Origin: Magnolia sinica
Taxonomy: Eukaryota; Streptophyta; Magnoliopsida; Magnoliales; Magnoliaceae
Reading direction: 5' to 3'
DNA length: 64,000 nucleotides
Assembly (NCBI RefSeq): GCF_029962835.1
Contig: NC_080590.1
Location: forward strand, 56,604,001-56,668,000
A program made the position numbers and the translations under genes. The notes below the pieces were generated by a model. The model made no database searches. It had not been told where the DNA came from and saw only the letters and a list, made by a program, of their open reading frames with translations. Positions 1 through 11,245 of this stretch are shown piece by piece (the stretch's first letter is position 1; the number at the start of each line of letters is the position of its first letter).

Positions 1-1550
1 CATACATACATCCCACAAAAAAAATAATTAAAGATTAGAAAAATAAATCAATCAACCACAACACAAGGGTTTATAGTGGTTCGCCTGTGTGTTCACCAAC
101 TGTTAAATAATAACCACACAAAATGCTACTCCACTCCTAATATCCTCACACAAGGGATATTAGGGTTCACTAAAAATAGGTTTTCCCAAGTTCACCCAAA
201 ACCTTTACAATTGTGTCTTTGTCTGTGGGCTTACACAATTAAAAAAACCCCACTTCTGAGTTTTCCTGGCTCTCCTCAGATAACGAATACAACAAGATTT
301 TTCTAGCAAATCTTGAAAGAAACCAAAACAAAAAGGAATTTACAATTAATGTAAAATACCTTATTATCTCCTTCGTTGTAGCAGCCCGGTAGAACCAAAT
401 CAGAGTATATGATTGAATGTCCAAGTTCAATGTCCAGTACTCAATTACAATGGTTCTAATTCTAATAGATTTTAAATTAAACCAAATAGGGCTTGCCTTA
501 ATTGATTTTGATTCCAAAGAAAGGGAATAATAATTCCTCTTATCAAATCAGATTGGAATAGCAGAAACAAAATCAATTAAAATAAAGCTAAGGAAAGAGA
601 ATATTAAATAAGCACACTTAGCTTAGATGGAGCACAAAATTATCTCTCAGAAGTTCGACAAAGATTGGCTTGAATAGATTAATTAATTCAATGATTTCTT
701 CTGAGATTCGTGCACTATTTATAGGTGAGCAGATCGCGTCTTCGACTGGTCTAGGGAGCTCTTCGACTAGTCGAAGCAACAACAGATATTTGAAAAATCT
801 GGCGGGATATGCTCTGACCGTTCTACGACTAGTCGAAGGTCTCCTTCGACTGGTCGTAGGTCACGTACGACTGGTCGTAGGTTTCCTTCGACTGGTCGAA
901 GAAACTATTAACCATCACTGGAATTCGAGTTGAAGATGTTCGACTGGTCGAAGATGCAGTCGACACTGTTCATACGACTGGTCGAACAAATTCCTGGACT
1001 AGTCGAAGCCTAACAGATTTTATCCGGAATTTGTAACAAACTCACGACTAATCGAGGAATTTCTTAGACTGGTCGAAGCAAGTCTAGGACTAGTCGAAGA
1101 AGACTTAGGACTAGTCGAAGAACGGACCAATCATATGAAAAATAAACATTCGGTTTATGTATCCGAAATGACCTACTTCTAAGGTCAACCTATGGTCAGT
1201 CAAACCTCAATCATGAAGTATGGACATTGAAACATTAGGAACAAGTGACCTTGAAGTATGAGCCTTGAAGTCTTGATGTAGATCAATCTTGAAATCTTGA
1301 TGTAACTCAATCTTGAAAGGGTCTTGAGTTTTTGACAAACTGCCTTGTACTCTTCTTGAAGTCTTGCAGCTTGAGTTTTGTCTTGTGAGCTGTTCTTGCA
1401 TTCAAGATTGATCCTTGTACTTGTGAGCTTTGCTTGAGCTTTAGCTTGATTATGAATGTTGATCCTTGAGAGAGCTTATAACAGAGTATAATAGTGATTT
1501 TGGCACCACAAATTTGACAACAAACAGGGATATAAACTATAACACTGACA
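1..1550 (-). repeat. copia-1 3' LTR (partial)
   Basis: This stretch is collinear with 8865-10418 in the right LTR with scattered substitutions and small indels. It ends in CA at 1549-1550, directly before a purine tract (minus strand) that primes plus-strand synthesis. Differences between the copies are denser in the first 200 bp. Apparent small ORFs here (for example 76-306 and 670-933) are not supported as genes. The stretch 735-1125 holds the palindrome array listed separately. Confidence 0.93.
735..1125. promoter_or_regulatory. Array of ~13 imperfect palindromes, core GACTRGTC, in copia-1 3' LTR
   Basis: About 13 copies of a near-palindrome of form TTCGACTRGTCGAAG occur in about 390 bp, some spaced about 21 bp apart. 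A perfect 16-bp example is CTTCGACTAGTCGAAG at 761-776. Variants replace TTCGAC with TACGAC or AGGACT. The array is conserved in the right LTR (about 9605-9995) and in diverged form in both LTRs of copia-2. Position within an LTR and palindromic form suggest dimeric protein-binding sites or structured RNA. The function is not known to me. Confidence 0.7.
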
Positions 1551-1565
1551 ATCTCCTCCTTTGTC
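1551..1565 (-). other. copia-1 polypurine tract adjoining 3' LTR
   Basis: On the minus strand this reads as a purine run (GACAAAGGAGGAGAT) ending at the LTR edge, the expected plus-strand primer. Further similar tracts (AGGGGGAG type) lie at about 1687-1705 and 1758-1770. Confidence 0.75.
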
Positions 1566-1974
1566 AAATTAGTGACAAAACACATAACCAAGATAAACAA
1601 AAGTAAAACAACTGATTACCTGCAAATCAATATTCAATATTCAATATTCAACATTCAACCAGTTTCATTCAACAGGCTCAAACATACTCCCCCTGACTCC
1701 CCCTGAGTAACATAACCAATGCTACTCCTCTCACAATCACATTAAGAACAAACCATTCTCCCCCTTTTTGTCATAATATGACAAAGGAGAACTAAATAAA
1801 GGAATACATGAGAGTAAACATGAGGAGTTATGAGAGTATAGCAAAATAGTGATAGAGATACGCAGCATTGCTTTACATAGAATAAAATCAAGCATAAAAC
1901 ATAGATAGTATCAAACTCAAAGTCAATCAAGTGCTAAGTTATAAAGTTATTACAGACCAGAAGTCTCATATAAA

Positions 1975-3117
1975 CTACTCAGAACCAGAACCAGATGATG
2001 GAGCTGGAATAGAGGGATCAAGTTGGTGCATGCCTTTGTTCAAGCCCCTAAGATATTTGCGCATGTACTTAAATTGTAAATCATGAGCAACAGACATGTT
2101 TTCCAACTTTACATTTATATTTTCAACTTTACCCTCTAATGCACTCAGACGTGCATCAACATCAGATGGTTCAAAATCTAGATCATTTGCTGAGTCAGAA
2201 TCCAGTTCCTCAAAAATGTCATTCATATTAATGTCATTACTAGCTTCTTCATGACCACCACCACCACCACCACCACCTTGTTCAGGAAGTAGATCCAGCT
2301 TCATCTTATTGATATTAGTATTGTTGAAAATCAGATGATGGATAGGTGCCTCATCAACCGGCATATCGACTAACATATGAGTATCCAATACAGTCATTAA
2401 ATAGGCAAAAGGAATGTCACTATGACCAGGATGGAGTCGAAACTGAAGAATGAAATGACAGATTAAGGATGGTAAACAAATCTAAGTACCATTGGAAATA
2501 GCATGAATAACACGAACCATAAACGAAGTCAAGTCAGATTTATTACCCGAACGAGGATACAGATTAGACACAAAGATTCTGTGGAGAATTCTGTACTTGG
2601 GTAACAAATACCTTGCGGGAAGCGCATTTCCTTTTTAAGTCCATTGAACATCCATGTTGCACAAGTCTCTAGTGAGCATGCGTTTTTCAGACATTGAGGG
2701 TTTATCAGTTAAGTTATGGATAGGAATACCCTCATCATTCACAGGAATATCCATAAGGGCTGAAATTAAATAACGATCAACGTCAAAAGGCCATTCTCTA
2801 GTAGAAATTTGAAAAGTTAAATTATCCTATGAGAAAGCACTAATACATGTAAACATGGATTGGGCAATGGACCAGTATGCAGGCCCACCCCAATGTAATA
2901 AGTTAACCCAACCTACAGCTTCAAGCATAGGAAGGATGTCAAAAGGTGTAATATGATTAATATCAACAGGATGTTCAACAATAACATTACGTGATCTAAT
3001 GTCCCTAACATATGATGGATCATCATTGGGAACAAGAAAATGACGCTTAGAGATAGCGGTCGATCTGGAGGAAGAAGAAGGACCACGTGAAGTAGTTTTT
3101 CTACCTCTAAAAGCCAT
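1975..3117 (-). pseudogene. copia-1 extra ORF after pol (plant transposon-protein / envelope-position ORF)
   Basis: The frame starts with ATG at 3117 (MAFRGRKTTSRGP) and ends at 1975 in an acidic, Ser/Gly-rich tail. It is one frame interrupted by at least two stops (near 2827 and 2633). The middle part resembles the domain I know as a putative plant transposon protein (Pfam Transposase_32). Key blocks are an R-hydrophobic-LH-IF-N-YPR-GN-SE-T stretch and a CLPT motif. The C-terminal third has a heptad-like region (LEGKVENINVKLENM) that could form a coiled coil. A similar position is used by envelope-like ORFs in SIRE elements, but I see no clear signal peptide or transmembrane segment, so I do not call it an envelope. 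A second copy is in copia-2 and a related domain is in gypsy-2. Confidence 0.75.
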
Positions 3118-3314
3118 TTGCAACAAGGATTTCAAGGAATAAAGAAGTTGCAAAGGATTGAGAAGTGGGTTTACATAAAACAGATTTTTCAAAATCTAAA
3201 TCCCAAATCTCAATGAAATCCAAAATAGAAAGCTTCAAGCTTGAAAAGGAAGCAATCTAGACACAAATCTGTAAGAAAAAGTGATTTGGAACACTAACCT
3301 TGAAGAACTTAAAG

Positions 3315-3490
3315 GATGGGTTCGACAAGTCGAAGCTCGGCTCCAAGGAGAAGAAAGATGAAATGAGGAAGAAAGCAAAAAAATTCCCTAATTTAAGTGA
3401 AACCCGAGTTTCACGACTGGTCATGGGTATCTACGACCGGTCGTAGGATGACTGGTCGTGTATACTCACGACTGGTCGAAGAAACTCCAA
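3315..3490. promoter_or_regulatory. Palindrome cluster between pol end and extra ORF start
   Basis: Five copies of the LTR-type motif lie just upstream (in element orientation) of the extra ORF: near 3322, 3413, 3431, 3451 and 3468. The copy at 3431-3446 is a perfect palindrome, CTACGACCGGTCGTAG. The same cluster is present at 30700-30862 in copia-2. This placement suggests an internal promoter or an RNA signal for the extra ORF; that is inference. Confidence 0.55.
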
Positions 3491-3574
3491 AAATTCAAAT
3501 TTCTTGCAAATTCTGTGAAAATTGGAATTCAATCTAGCAAATATATACACTATAATATAAGAAGGCATAAATTA

Positions 3575-6500
3575 TCAATTTGAAATGCACATGCCAAGAT
3601 CAAATTTCATCTTTTTGAACCTGCTTTTATCCAGAGGTTTTGTGAAAATGTCAGCTCATTGATCTTCAGTAGGAATATATTCTAGAGATATAACTTTTTC
3701 TTCTACTAATTCCCTTATATAATGAAATCTAATGTCAATGTGCTTAGTACGAGAATGCTGAATAGGATTTTTTGAAATATTTATCGCACTGGAATTATCA
3801 TAATGTAATAACATAGAATCCTGTTTAATTCCATAATCACTTAGCATTCGTTGCATCCAAACAAGCTGTGTACATGCATTACCGGCTGCGATATACTCAG
3901 CTTCAGCTGTTGAAAGTGATATAGAATTTTATTTCTTACTAAACCAGGAAACTAGACAATTTTCAATAAAAAAACTACCACCACTGGTTGATTTTCTATC
4001 ATCTAGATTACCAGCCCAGTCAGCATCCGAGTACCCAGCTAATTGGACATTAGTCTCATGAGGATACCAGAGACCGAGATTTACAATACTTGCGACATAT
4101 CTAATAATTCGCTTGACAGCAATCAAGTGAGATTCTTTTGGATCAGATTGATATCTTGCGCAAATACCAACACTTAGAGAAATATCAGGTCTACTAGCAG
4201 TTAAATATAACAAACTACCAATCATACTTCGATAAAGTTTTGAGTCAACATTTTTACCATTAGAGTCTTTTGAGAGTTTCAGGGTAGTACTCATAGGAGT
4301 ATCAAAATTCTTGCCATTCTCAAATCAAAATCTCTTGATTAGATTCAAAGCATACTTAGATTGAGAAATGAATATTCCTTCAGATTGTTGCTTTACTTGC
4401 AATCCAAGGAAATAAGTCAATTCCCCAACCATGCTCATTTCGAACTGTGATTTCATCAAATCTGCAAACTCAGTAGTCAAGTCAGTACAAGTTGATCCAT
4501 AAATGATATCATCAACATAAATCTGTACCATTAAGATATGATCATTATGTTTTTTAACAAATAGAGTTTTATCAACAGATCCCATTTGAAAATTATGACT
4601 TAAAAGAAATTTTGTTAGTTTCTCATACCATGCCCTAGGTGCTTGTTTTAATCCATAAAGTGCCTTTTTAAGCCGATATACATGATCAGTCTTTTTGGAA
4701 TCTTCAAAACCCATTGGCTGTTCAACATAGACTTTTTCATGTAAATCGCCATTTAGAAAATCACTTTTCACATCCATCTGATAGATCTTTATCTTTCTAA
4801 AACATTCAATGGATATAAATAGTCTAATAGATTCAAGACGTGCTACTGGTGCAAAAGTTTCATTGAAGTCAATCCCTTCAATTTGAGTATAACCTTGTAC
4901 CACTAGTCTAGCCTTGTTTCTAATTATATTTCCACACTCGTCAGACTTATTTTTGAAAATCCATTTTGTTCCAATGATGTGTTTATCTTTAGGTCTTGGT
5001 ACGAGATACCAAACATCATTTCTTACAAATTGGTTGAGTTCATCTTGCATCGCAACAATCCAGTTCTCATCAACAAGAGCTTCTTTTACGTTAGATGGTT
5101 CAATTTGGGATGTAAAACATACATAATTACATATATCCTCAAGTTATCTACGGGTGCGAACACCGGTGAGAGGGTTTCCAAGAATTTGTGTGGTTGGATG
5201 ATCTTTAACAGTCCTTAACTCAGAATCAGTCTGATTCGATGAGGTATCGGGTTTATCAATGATTAGTACTTCATCATTATCTAAATTAGAAATTGGTGTG
5301 TTTAAGTGATCATTAATGACAACATTAATGGATTCTTGAATCACACCAGTCCTTTTATTCAGGACCCTATAAGCTCGACTGTTTAAGGAATATCCTAGAA
5401 AAATCCCTTCATCACTCTTCATATTGAATTTTCCCAAAATTTCACGATCACGTAAAATATAGCACTTGCTGCCAAAAACTCGAAAGTATTTAACAGTAGG
5501 CTTTTTATTGAACCACAATTCGTAAGCCATTTTATTATTATCTTTTCTAGTGTAGACTCGGTTAATAATATAGCAAGCTGTGTTGACTGCTTCAGCCTAA
5601 AGATTTTTAGCGAGCTTCATGCTATTCAACATGACATTAGCCATTTCTTGAAGCACCCTATTCTTTCTTTCTACAATTCCATTTTGTTGTGGAGTTTTGG
5701 GAGCAAAGAATTCATGTAATATTCCTTGATCGGTACAGAACTTCTCAAAATTGCTATTCTCAAATTCAGATCCATGATCACTACGAATTTTACTGATTTG
5801 AGAAGATTTTTCAGTTTGAATCCTTTTGAGAACTTTTCTTACTTCTTCAAGGGTTTCAGATTTATCCCTTAAGAAGACTACCCAAGTAAATCTGGTAAAG
5901 TCATCAACTATTACCAGGATATACTTTTTCCCACCACGACTTTCTGTTCTGGTAGGTCCTATCAGATCCATGTGGAGAAGTTCGAGTGGTCTTGATGTGG
6001 TATTTGAATTCACCTTTTTGTGTGAGTTCTTTGTTTGTTTGCCTATCTGACACTCACCACATATTTTATCTAATTTCTGAAGTTTGGGTAAACGTCTTAC
6101 AAGTTCTCGTTTGCTCAATCTATATAAATTTCGATAATGTATATGTCCAAGACGTTTGTGCCATAAATCAGTCTCATCTGTATGGACCATGTAACATGTT
6201 TGATTAGATGAGCTGGATTCGCTAATAATATAGCAATTTTCAGACGTTCTACGTCTAGTTAATATTACAGAACCCTTATTGTTTAGAATCTCATAGCTTT
6301 GATTAGAAAACCGAACATTATGGTTATTATCACATATTTGAGATATACTAAGCAAGTTATGTTTTAAGCCTTCAACGTATAAAACATTTTTAAACACAGG
6401 AAGATTAAAAAGTTGAACCGTACCTTGGCCTATAATCTTGCAGTTGCTACCATCACCAAATGTGACTGAACCATCAGTCATATCTTTCAGATCCGTGAAT

Positions 6501-7498
6501 AAAGCTTTGTCACCTGTCATATGCCTGGAGCATCCACTGTCTAGGTACCACTTTGAATGACTTGTTGCTTTGAAAGCAGTGTGAGGAACCAAGCAGGTAA
6601 CTTTAGGAACCCATTTCATAACTGTTTTAGGTTTAGGAACATAGTTGGTCTTCTTTTGTGTATATTTGTAGGAATGACCTATAGAGTTAGATTTTAAGAG
6701 CTCCTTGAGTAAATCAACTATCTTTTCAGCTAGTGGATTTCGTTTCTGATTAAAGTTGACATGGCTGTTTCTAGGTTTTTGAAAAGTTTTTAAATTTCTA
6801 GAAAAATCTTGATAAGTACTTTTCCCTTTTGAGTTTGAGGACTCTCCTTTAACAAACATAGGAGGAGTATACTTTTGTTTAGGAGGTAGATTTTTATCAT
6901 AGCCCAACCTGGATCGATCGCCACATTTTCTTGATCCGGATAAAAGTTTCTCTAACTTTTGATCACCTTGGGCATATTTCCATGTGTCCTTTAAACTCAG
7001 AAGAGAAGATACTTCAGTTTTAAGTTTCTCAATTTCAGATTTTAAATCAATAATTAGGGAGTTTTTGAATTCCAAATCGCATTTTAATTTTTCAAAACAA
7101 TCTGAAATTTGTGATTTTTCTAAGACAAGTGATTCAAAACAATTTTTGAGTTTAGAAAACTTTTCTTTTTGAAGTTTAAGTTTGACAGCAATTTTACAAC
7201 TTTCCTTATATAGGGCATTGTAAGCGTCTTGAAGATCATCTTCATTTTCACATTCACTATTCAGATTTTCTTCACTTGTAGAGTCATTATCTGAAAATGT
7301 GAATTTGGCTAGAGTCATAAGAGCTTTAACCTCATTGCCCGACTCAGTTTCAGAATCTTCTGATTCAGAAGAACCTTTAGAATCAGATAATTCATCCCAT
7401 GTAGCCAACATACCCTTCTTCTTGGGTTTGTCCCTTTTAGGACATCTATTTGCTAAGTGCCCATATTCTTGACAGTTGTAACATTGACTATCTTTCAT
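3575..7498 (-). pseudogene. copia-1 pol polyprotein (zinc knuckle, protease, integrase, RT, RNase H), nonsense-disrupted
   Basis: The frame is continuous with gag and is broken by stops at 5597, 5144, 4325, 3929 and 3656. It ends at TGA 3575-3577. A zinc knuckle (CYNCQEYGHLANRC) lies at 7442-7483, the protease motif DSGCSRHMTG near 6540, the integrase zinc domain (HKRLGH, CGECQIGK) at about 6040-6170 and the integrase DDE core at about 5640-5950. RT carries YVDDIIYG near 4510. RNase H has DADWAG and the YIA region at about 3880-4060. The C-terminus ADIFTKPL is typical of copia. Most stops are explained by TGG to TAG/TGA or CAA to TAA changes, so the element is old and cannot make the full polyprotein. 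It would normally reverse-transcribe and integrate the element in the cytoplasm and nucleus. Confidence 0.95.
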
Positions 7499-7504
7499 GA
7501 ATTT

Positions 7505-8314
7505 TCAAGATTTGGGTCTAAACTTCTTTTGATCATTTGATTTTTGAAAATCAACCATTTTCTTGCTTTTGAAAATCTTGTAAAATTTCTTAGCTAAAAG
7601 AGTCATATCATCTTTTGAATTACATTTAGAAGATTTTAGTATGATAGATTTACCTTTAGGAGCTTTAAAGTTTAACTCGTAGGTTTGTAGTGAACCAACT
7701 AGTTCTTCTACCCTCATATTATCCGTATCACGAAGTTCCTGGATCGCGGATACTTTAGAATTGAATCGTTCAGGAAGTGAGCGTAATATTTTTGCACACA
7801 CTTTACTTTCTGGGATTTTATCGCCAAGACCCCACATTGAGTTTACAATGTCATTCAATCTAGTGTAAAAGTCCATAAACATTTCATTTTCCTCCATATG
7901 AATTTCTTCAAATCTGGTTGTGAGGACTTGGACTTTAGATTTTTTGACAATTGTAGTACCCTCGTGTGTCATTTCTAATATATCCCAAGCTTGCTTTGCA
8001 GTATCACAGGAAATGATTCTTTTGAACTCATCCGGTGATAGTGCGCAAGTAATTGCATTTAGTGCTTTAGCATTTGCACTACTCTTACTTTTCTGAAGAG
8101 TGGTCCATTGGTAATATGGTGTGACTTTCATAGATTTTGAACCATCAACCCCAGTAACTTCTATGATAGGAGGATTCCATTCAGTCATTGTGGCTTGCCA
8201 CACATTTTCATCCATTGATTTGAGGAAGATCCTCATTCTGGCTTTCCAATAGGCATAGTTGGAGCCATTAAAGGGTGGAGGCCTTGTGACTGAAAGGCTA
8301 TCAAAATTTGACAT
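7505..8314 (-). pseudogene. copia-1 gag (UBN2-type capsid), open but separated from pol by a stop
   Basis: The 269-codon frame starts MSNFDSLSVTRPPPF and holds the copia gag signature (FNGSNYAYWKARMRIFLKS at the start, then WDILEMTHEG near residue 110). It forms the capsid part of a copia virus-like particle. The frame continues in phase into pol, and the single TGA at 7505-7507 before the zinc knuckle looks like a TGG to TGA mutation. The ancestral product was therefore probably one gag-pol polyprotein. Confidence 0.92.
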
Positions 8315-8375
8315 CTTAAATAGCTTAAATCGTTAGCTCAGGAATTAAATCCAAGAATTAGAAAAGACCTATTAG

Positions 8376-8387
8376 GCTCTGATACCA
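8376..8387 (-). other. copia-1 primer binding site (initiator tRNA-Met type)
   Basis: The plus strand reads GCTCTGATACCA, the reverse of TGGTATCAGAGC, which matches the 3' end of plant initiator tRNA-Met. It lies 2 bp from the LTR edge at 8390. Confidence 0.95.
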
Positions 8388-8389
8388 CT

Positions 8390-10418
8390 TGAAAAGGCCA
8401 AGCTATCTGTCCTAGAGGGGGGGTGAATAGGACAATGCCAAATAAAACTTAAAACAGCGGAATTAAAAAGAATATAATAGCCAAAGTAAATCACAATGCC
8501 GGAAAGTAAAATAACCTCAAAATTCATATCTTGAGAGGTTGATACAAATGTTATTCTAAGGACAACCTTACACCAAAAACTAGAGTTTATGGTAGGACAA
8601 CCTTATTTCTAGAAAGATTTTTGTATCAAATCTCAAACCGAAGAGGAATACAGAAACAAATACAAACTGAATTGAAATAAATTGTAATCACAAATGTATT
8701 GTTCTAGGGACAGCCATACACCATAAAAATGGCAGGGCAACCTTGTTGGAACAACTTTCAAAAGAAATTAAAATATCAAGCGATAAAGGAATAGCAGAAA
8801 ATAAATTCTAAACTATTACAACATTCTCACAATGCTTGAATTAAATGATTACAACATTCACTACCATACATACATCCCACAAAAAAAAAATTAATTAAAG
8901 ATTAGAAAAATAAATCAATCAACCACAACACAACGGTTTATAGTGGTTCGCCTGCATGTTCACCAACTTTTAAACAACAGCCACACAAAATGCTACTCCA
9001 CTCTTAATATCCTCACACAGGGGATATTAGGGTTCACTAAAAATAGGTTTTCCCAGGTTCACCCAAAACCTTTACAATTGTGTCTTTGTCTGTGGGCTTA
9101 CACAATTAAAAAAACCCCACTTCTGAGTTTTCCTGGCTCTCCTCAGATAACCAATACAACAAGATTTTTCTAGCAAATCTTGAAAGAAACCAAAACAAAA
9201 AGGAATTTACAATTAAATGTAAAATACCTGATTATCTCCTTCGTTGTAGCAGCCCGGTAGAACCAAATCAGAGTATATGATTGAATGTCCAAGTTCAATG
9301 TCCAGTACTCAATTACAATGGTTCTAATTCTAATAGATTTTAAATTAAACCAAATAGGGCTTGCCTTAATTGATTTTGATTTCAAAGAAAGGGAATAATA
9401 ATTCCTCTTATCAAATCAGATTGGAATAGCAGAAACAAAATCAAATAAAATAAAGCTAAGGAAAGAGAATATTAAATAAGCACACTTAGCTTAGATGGAG
9501 CACAAAATTATCTCTCAGAAGTTCGACGAAGATTGGCTTGAATAGATTAATTAATTCAATGATTTCTTCTAAGATTCGTGCACTATTTATAGGTGAGCAG
9601 ATCGCGTCTTCGACTGGTCTAGGGAGCTCTTCGACTAGTCGAAGCAACAACAGATATTTGAAAAATCCGGCGGGATATGCTCTGACCATTCTATGACTGG
9701 TCGAAGGTCTCCTTCGACTGGTCGTAGGTCACGTACGACTGGTCGTAGGTTTCCTTCGACTGGTCGAAGAAACTATTAACCATTGCTGGAATTCGAGTCG
9801 AAGATGTTCGACTGGTCGAAGATGCAGTCGACACTGTTCCTACGACTGGTCAAACAAATTCCTGGACTAGTCGAAGCCTAACAGATTTTATCCAGAATTT
9901 GTAACAAACTCACGACTGATCGAGGAATTTCTTAGACTGGTCGAAGCAAGTCTAAGATTAGTCGAAGAAGACTTAGGACTAGTCGAAGAACGGACCAATC
10001 ATATGAAAAATAAACATTTGGTTTATGTATCCGAAATGACCTACTTCTAAGGTCAACCTATGGTCAGTCAAACCTCAATCATGAAGTATGGACATTGAAA
10101 CATTAGGAACAAGTGACCTTGAAGTATGAGCCTTGAAGTCTTGATGTAGATCAATCTTGAAATCTTGATGTAACTCAATCTTGAAAGGGTCTTGAGTTTT
10201 TTACAAACTGCCTTGTACTCTTCTTAAAGTCTTGCAGCTTGAGTCTTGTCTTGTGAGCAGTTCTTGCATTCAAGATTGATCCTTGTACTTGTGAGCTTTA
10301 CTTGAGCTTTAGCTTGATTATGAATGTTGATCCTTGAGAGAGCTTATAACAGAGTATAATAGTGATTTTGGCACCACAAATTTGACAAAAAACAGGGATA
10401 TAAACTATAGCACTTACA
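8390..10418 (-). repeat. copia-1 5' LTR (complete, 2029 bp)
   Basis: The LTR begins TGAAAAGGCC at 8390 and ends CACTTACA at 10418, so it has TG...CA ends. Bases 8865-10418 repeat window bases 1-1550. It carries the G7 tract near 8417 and the palindrome array at about 9605-9995. It abuts the primer site at its left and gypsy-1 coding sequence at its right. Confidence 0.95.
9605..9995. promoter_or_regulatory. Palindrome array, copia-1 5' LTR copy
   Basis: This is the same GACTRGTC-cored array as at 735-1125. A few repeats are altered by single changes (for example CTATGACTGGTCGAAG near 9690). As the 5' LTR it lies where it could drive element transcription. Confidence 0.68.
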
Positions 10419-11245
10419 AGGTGAAGTTCCTCGGTCACGTGGTGATGAGGGAGGGTGTCGCAGTGAACCCCTCAACGATTGATGCCGTGCGTTAGTGGGG
10501 CCAGCCCACGAACGTGTCTGAGATCCACAGTTTCCTTGGTTTTATGGAATATTATTGGTGATTTATCGAGGGATTCTCCCGTATTACAATACCGCTGACC
10601 AGGTTAACCTGGAAGGGCATAGAGTTTGTATGGAGTGATGCCTGTGAATGAGCATTTGTAGAGTTGAAGGACCACCTCATGTCTGCTTCTATCCACACTC
10701 TTCCCTCTGGGAGTGAAGGCTTTGTTGTATTTTTCGATGCCTCGCAAGTTGGCTTAGGTGCTATCTTGATGCAGGATGGGAAGTCGGTAGCTTATGCATC
10801 TCGCCAGCTCAGGGTCCATGAGCTGAACTACCCTACGCATGATTTGGAGCTGGCAACAGTTGTCTTGGCATTGAAGGTGTGAAGGCACTATCTCTATAGG
10901 GTCAGGTTAGAGCTTTTCTTCGACCACAAGAGCCTGAAGTATCTCTTCTCTCAGTTCGAGTTGAACATGAGACAACGTTAGATGGACCTCTTGAAGGACT
11001 ATGATTTTGATCTTCAACACCACCTAGGTAAGGCGAACGTGGTGGCGGATGCCCTTAGCCGTCAGTCACGAGGCCTGGTGGCATACATGATGATTCAGGA
11101 GTGGAAGATGCTTAAGGATATGTCAGCGTTCTACTTCGAGATCGGCTTACAGTCTTCTATTGTGCAGTTATCAAGCTTGTCGATTCAACCTTCTATTGTC
11201 GCAAGGGTGATCGAGGCTCAGCAGGTAGATGAGTCGTTATAGAGT
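10419..11245 (+). pseudogene. gypsy-1 RT C-terminus and RNase H remnant
   Basis: The frame starts with the post-catalytic RT region (VKFLGHVVMREGVAVNP), followed by [16 protein letters not shown] and [20 protein letters not shown], which are RNase H blocks. HHLGKANVVADALSR marks the domain end near 11060. In-frame stops are near 10491, 10649, 10880 and 10978, several of TGG-to-stop type. The product would be part of the pol polyprotein of the element and is not functional here. Confidence 0.9.

Larger units (their letters stand above)
1..10418 (-). mobile_element. copia-1: Ty1/copia LTR retrotransposon, SIRE/Maximus-like, left LTR truncated by window
   Basis: The element is read on the minus strand. 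Its 5' LTR is 8390-10418, the initiator-Met-type primer site is 8376-8387, gag-pol is 8314-3575, an extra ORF is 3117-1975, and the 3' LTR (1-1550) is cut by the window start. Window base 1 matches base 8865, so about 475 bp of that LTR are missing. Domain order gag, protease, integrase, RT, RNase H defines Ty1/copia. The long extra ORF after pol and the LTR of about 2 kb suggest the SIRE/Maximus lineage, which is inference. The base after the right LTR starts a gypsy reading frame, so copia-1 inserted into gypsy-1. The expected 5-bp target duplication would be AGGTG (10419-10423), but its left copy is outside the window. Confidence 0.95.

Noticed and set aside
670-933. An 87-codon open frame with repeated LRLVEGLLRLVVG-like residues
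   Set aside because: It is the translation of the palindrome array in the copia LTR, and the same pattern is seen in other frames and LTR copies.
1975-3117. Calling the copia extra ORF a true envelope gene
   Set aside because: No clear signal peptide or transmembrane helix; the central part resembles a plant transposon-protein domain instead.
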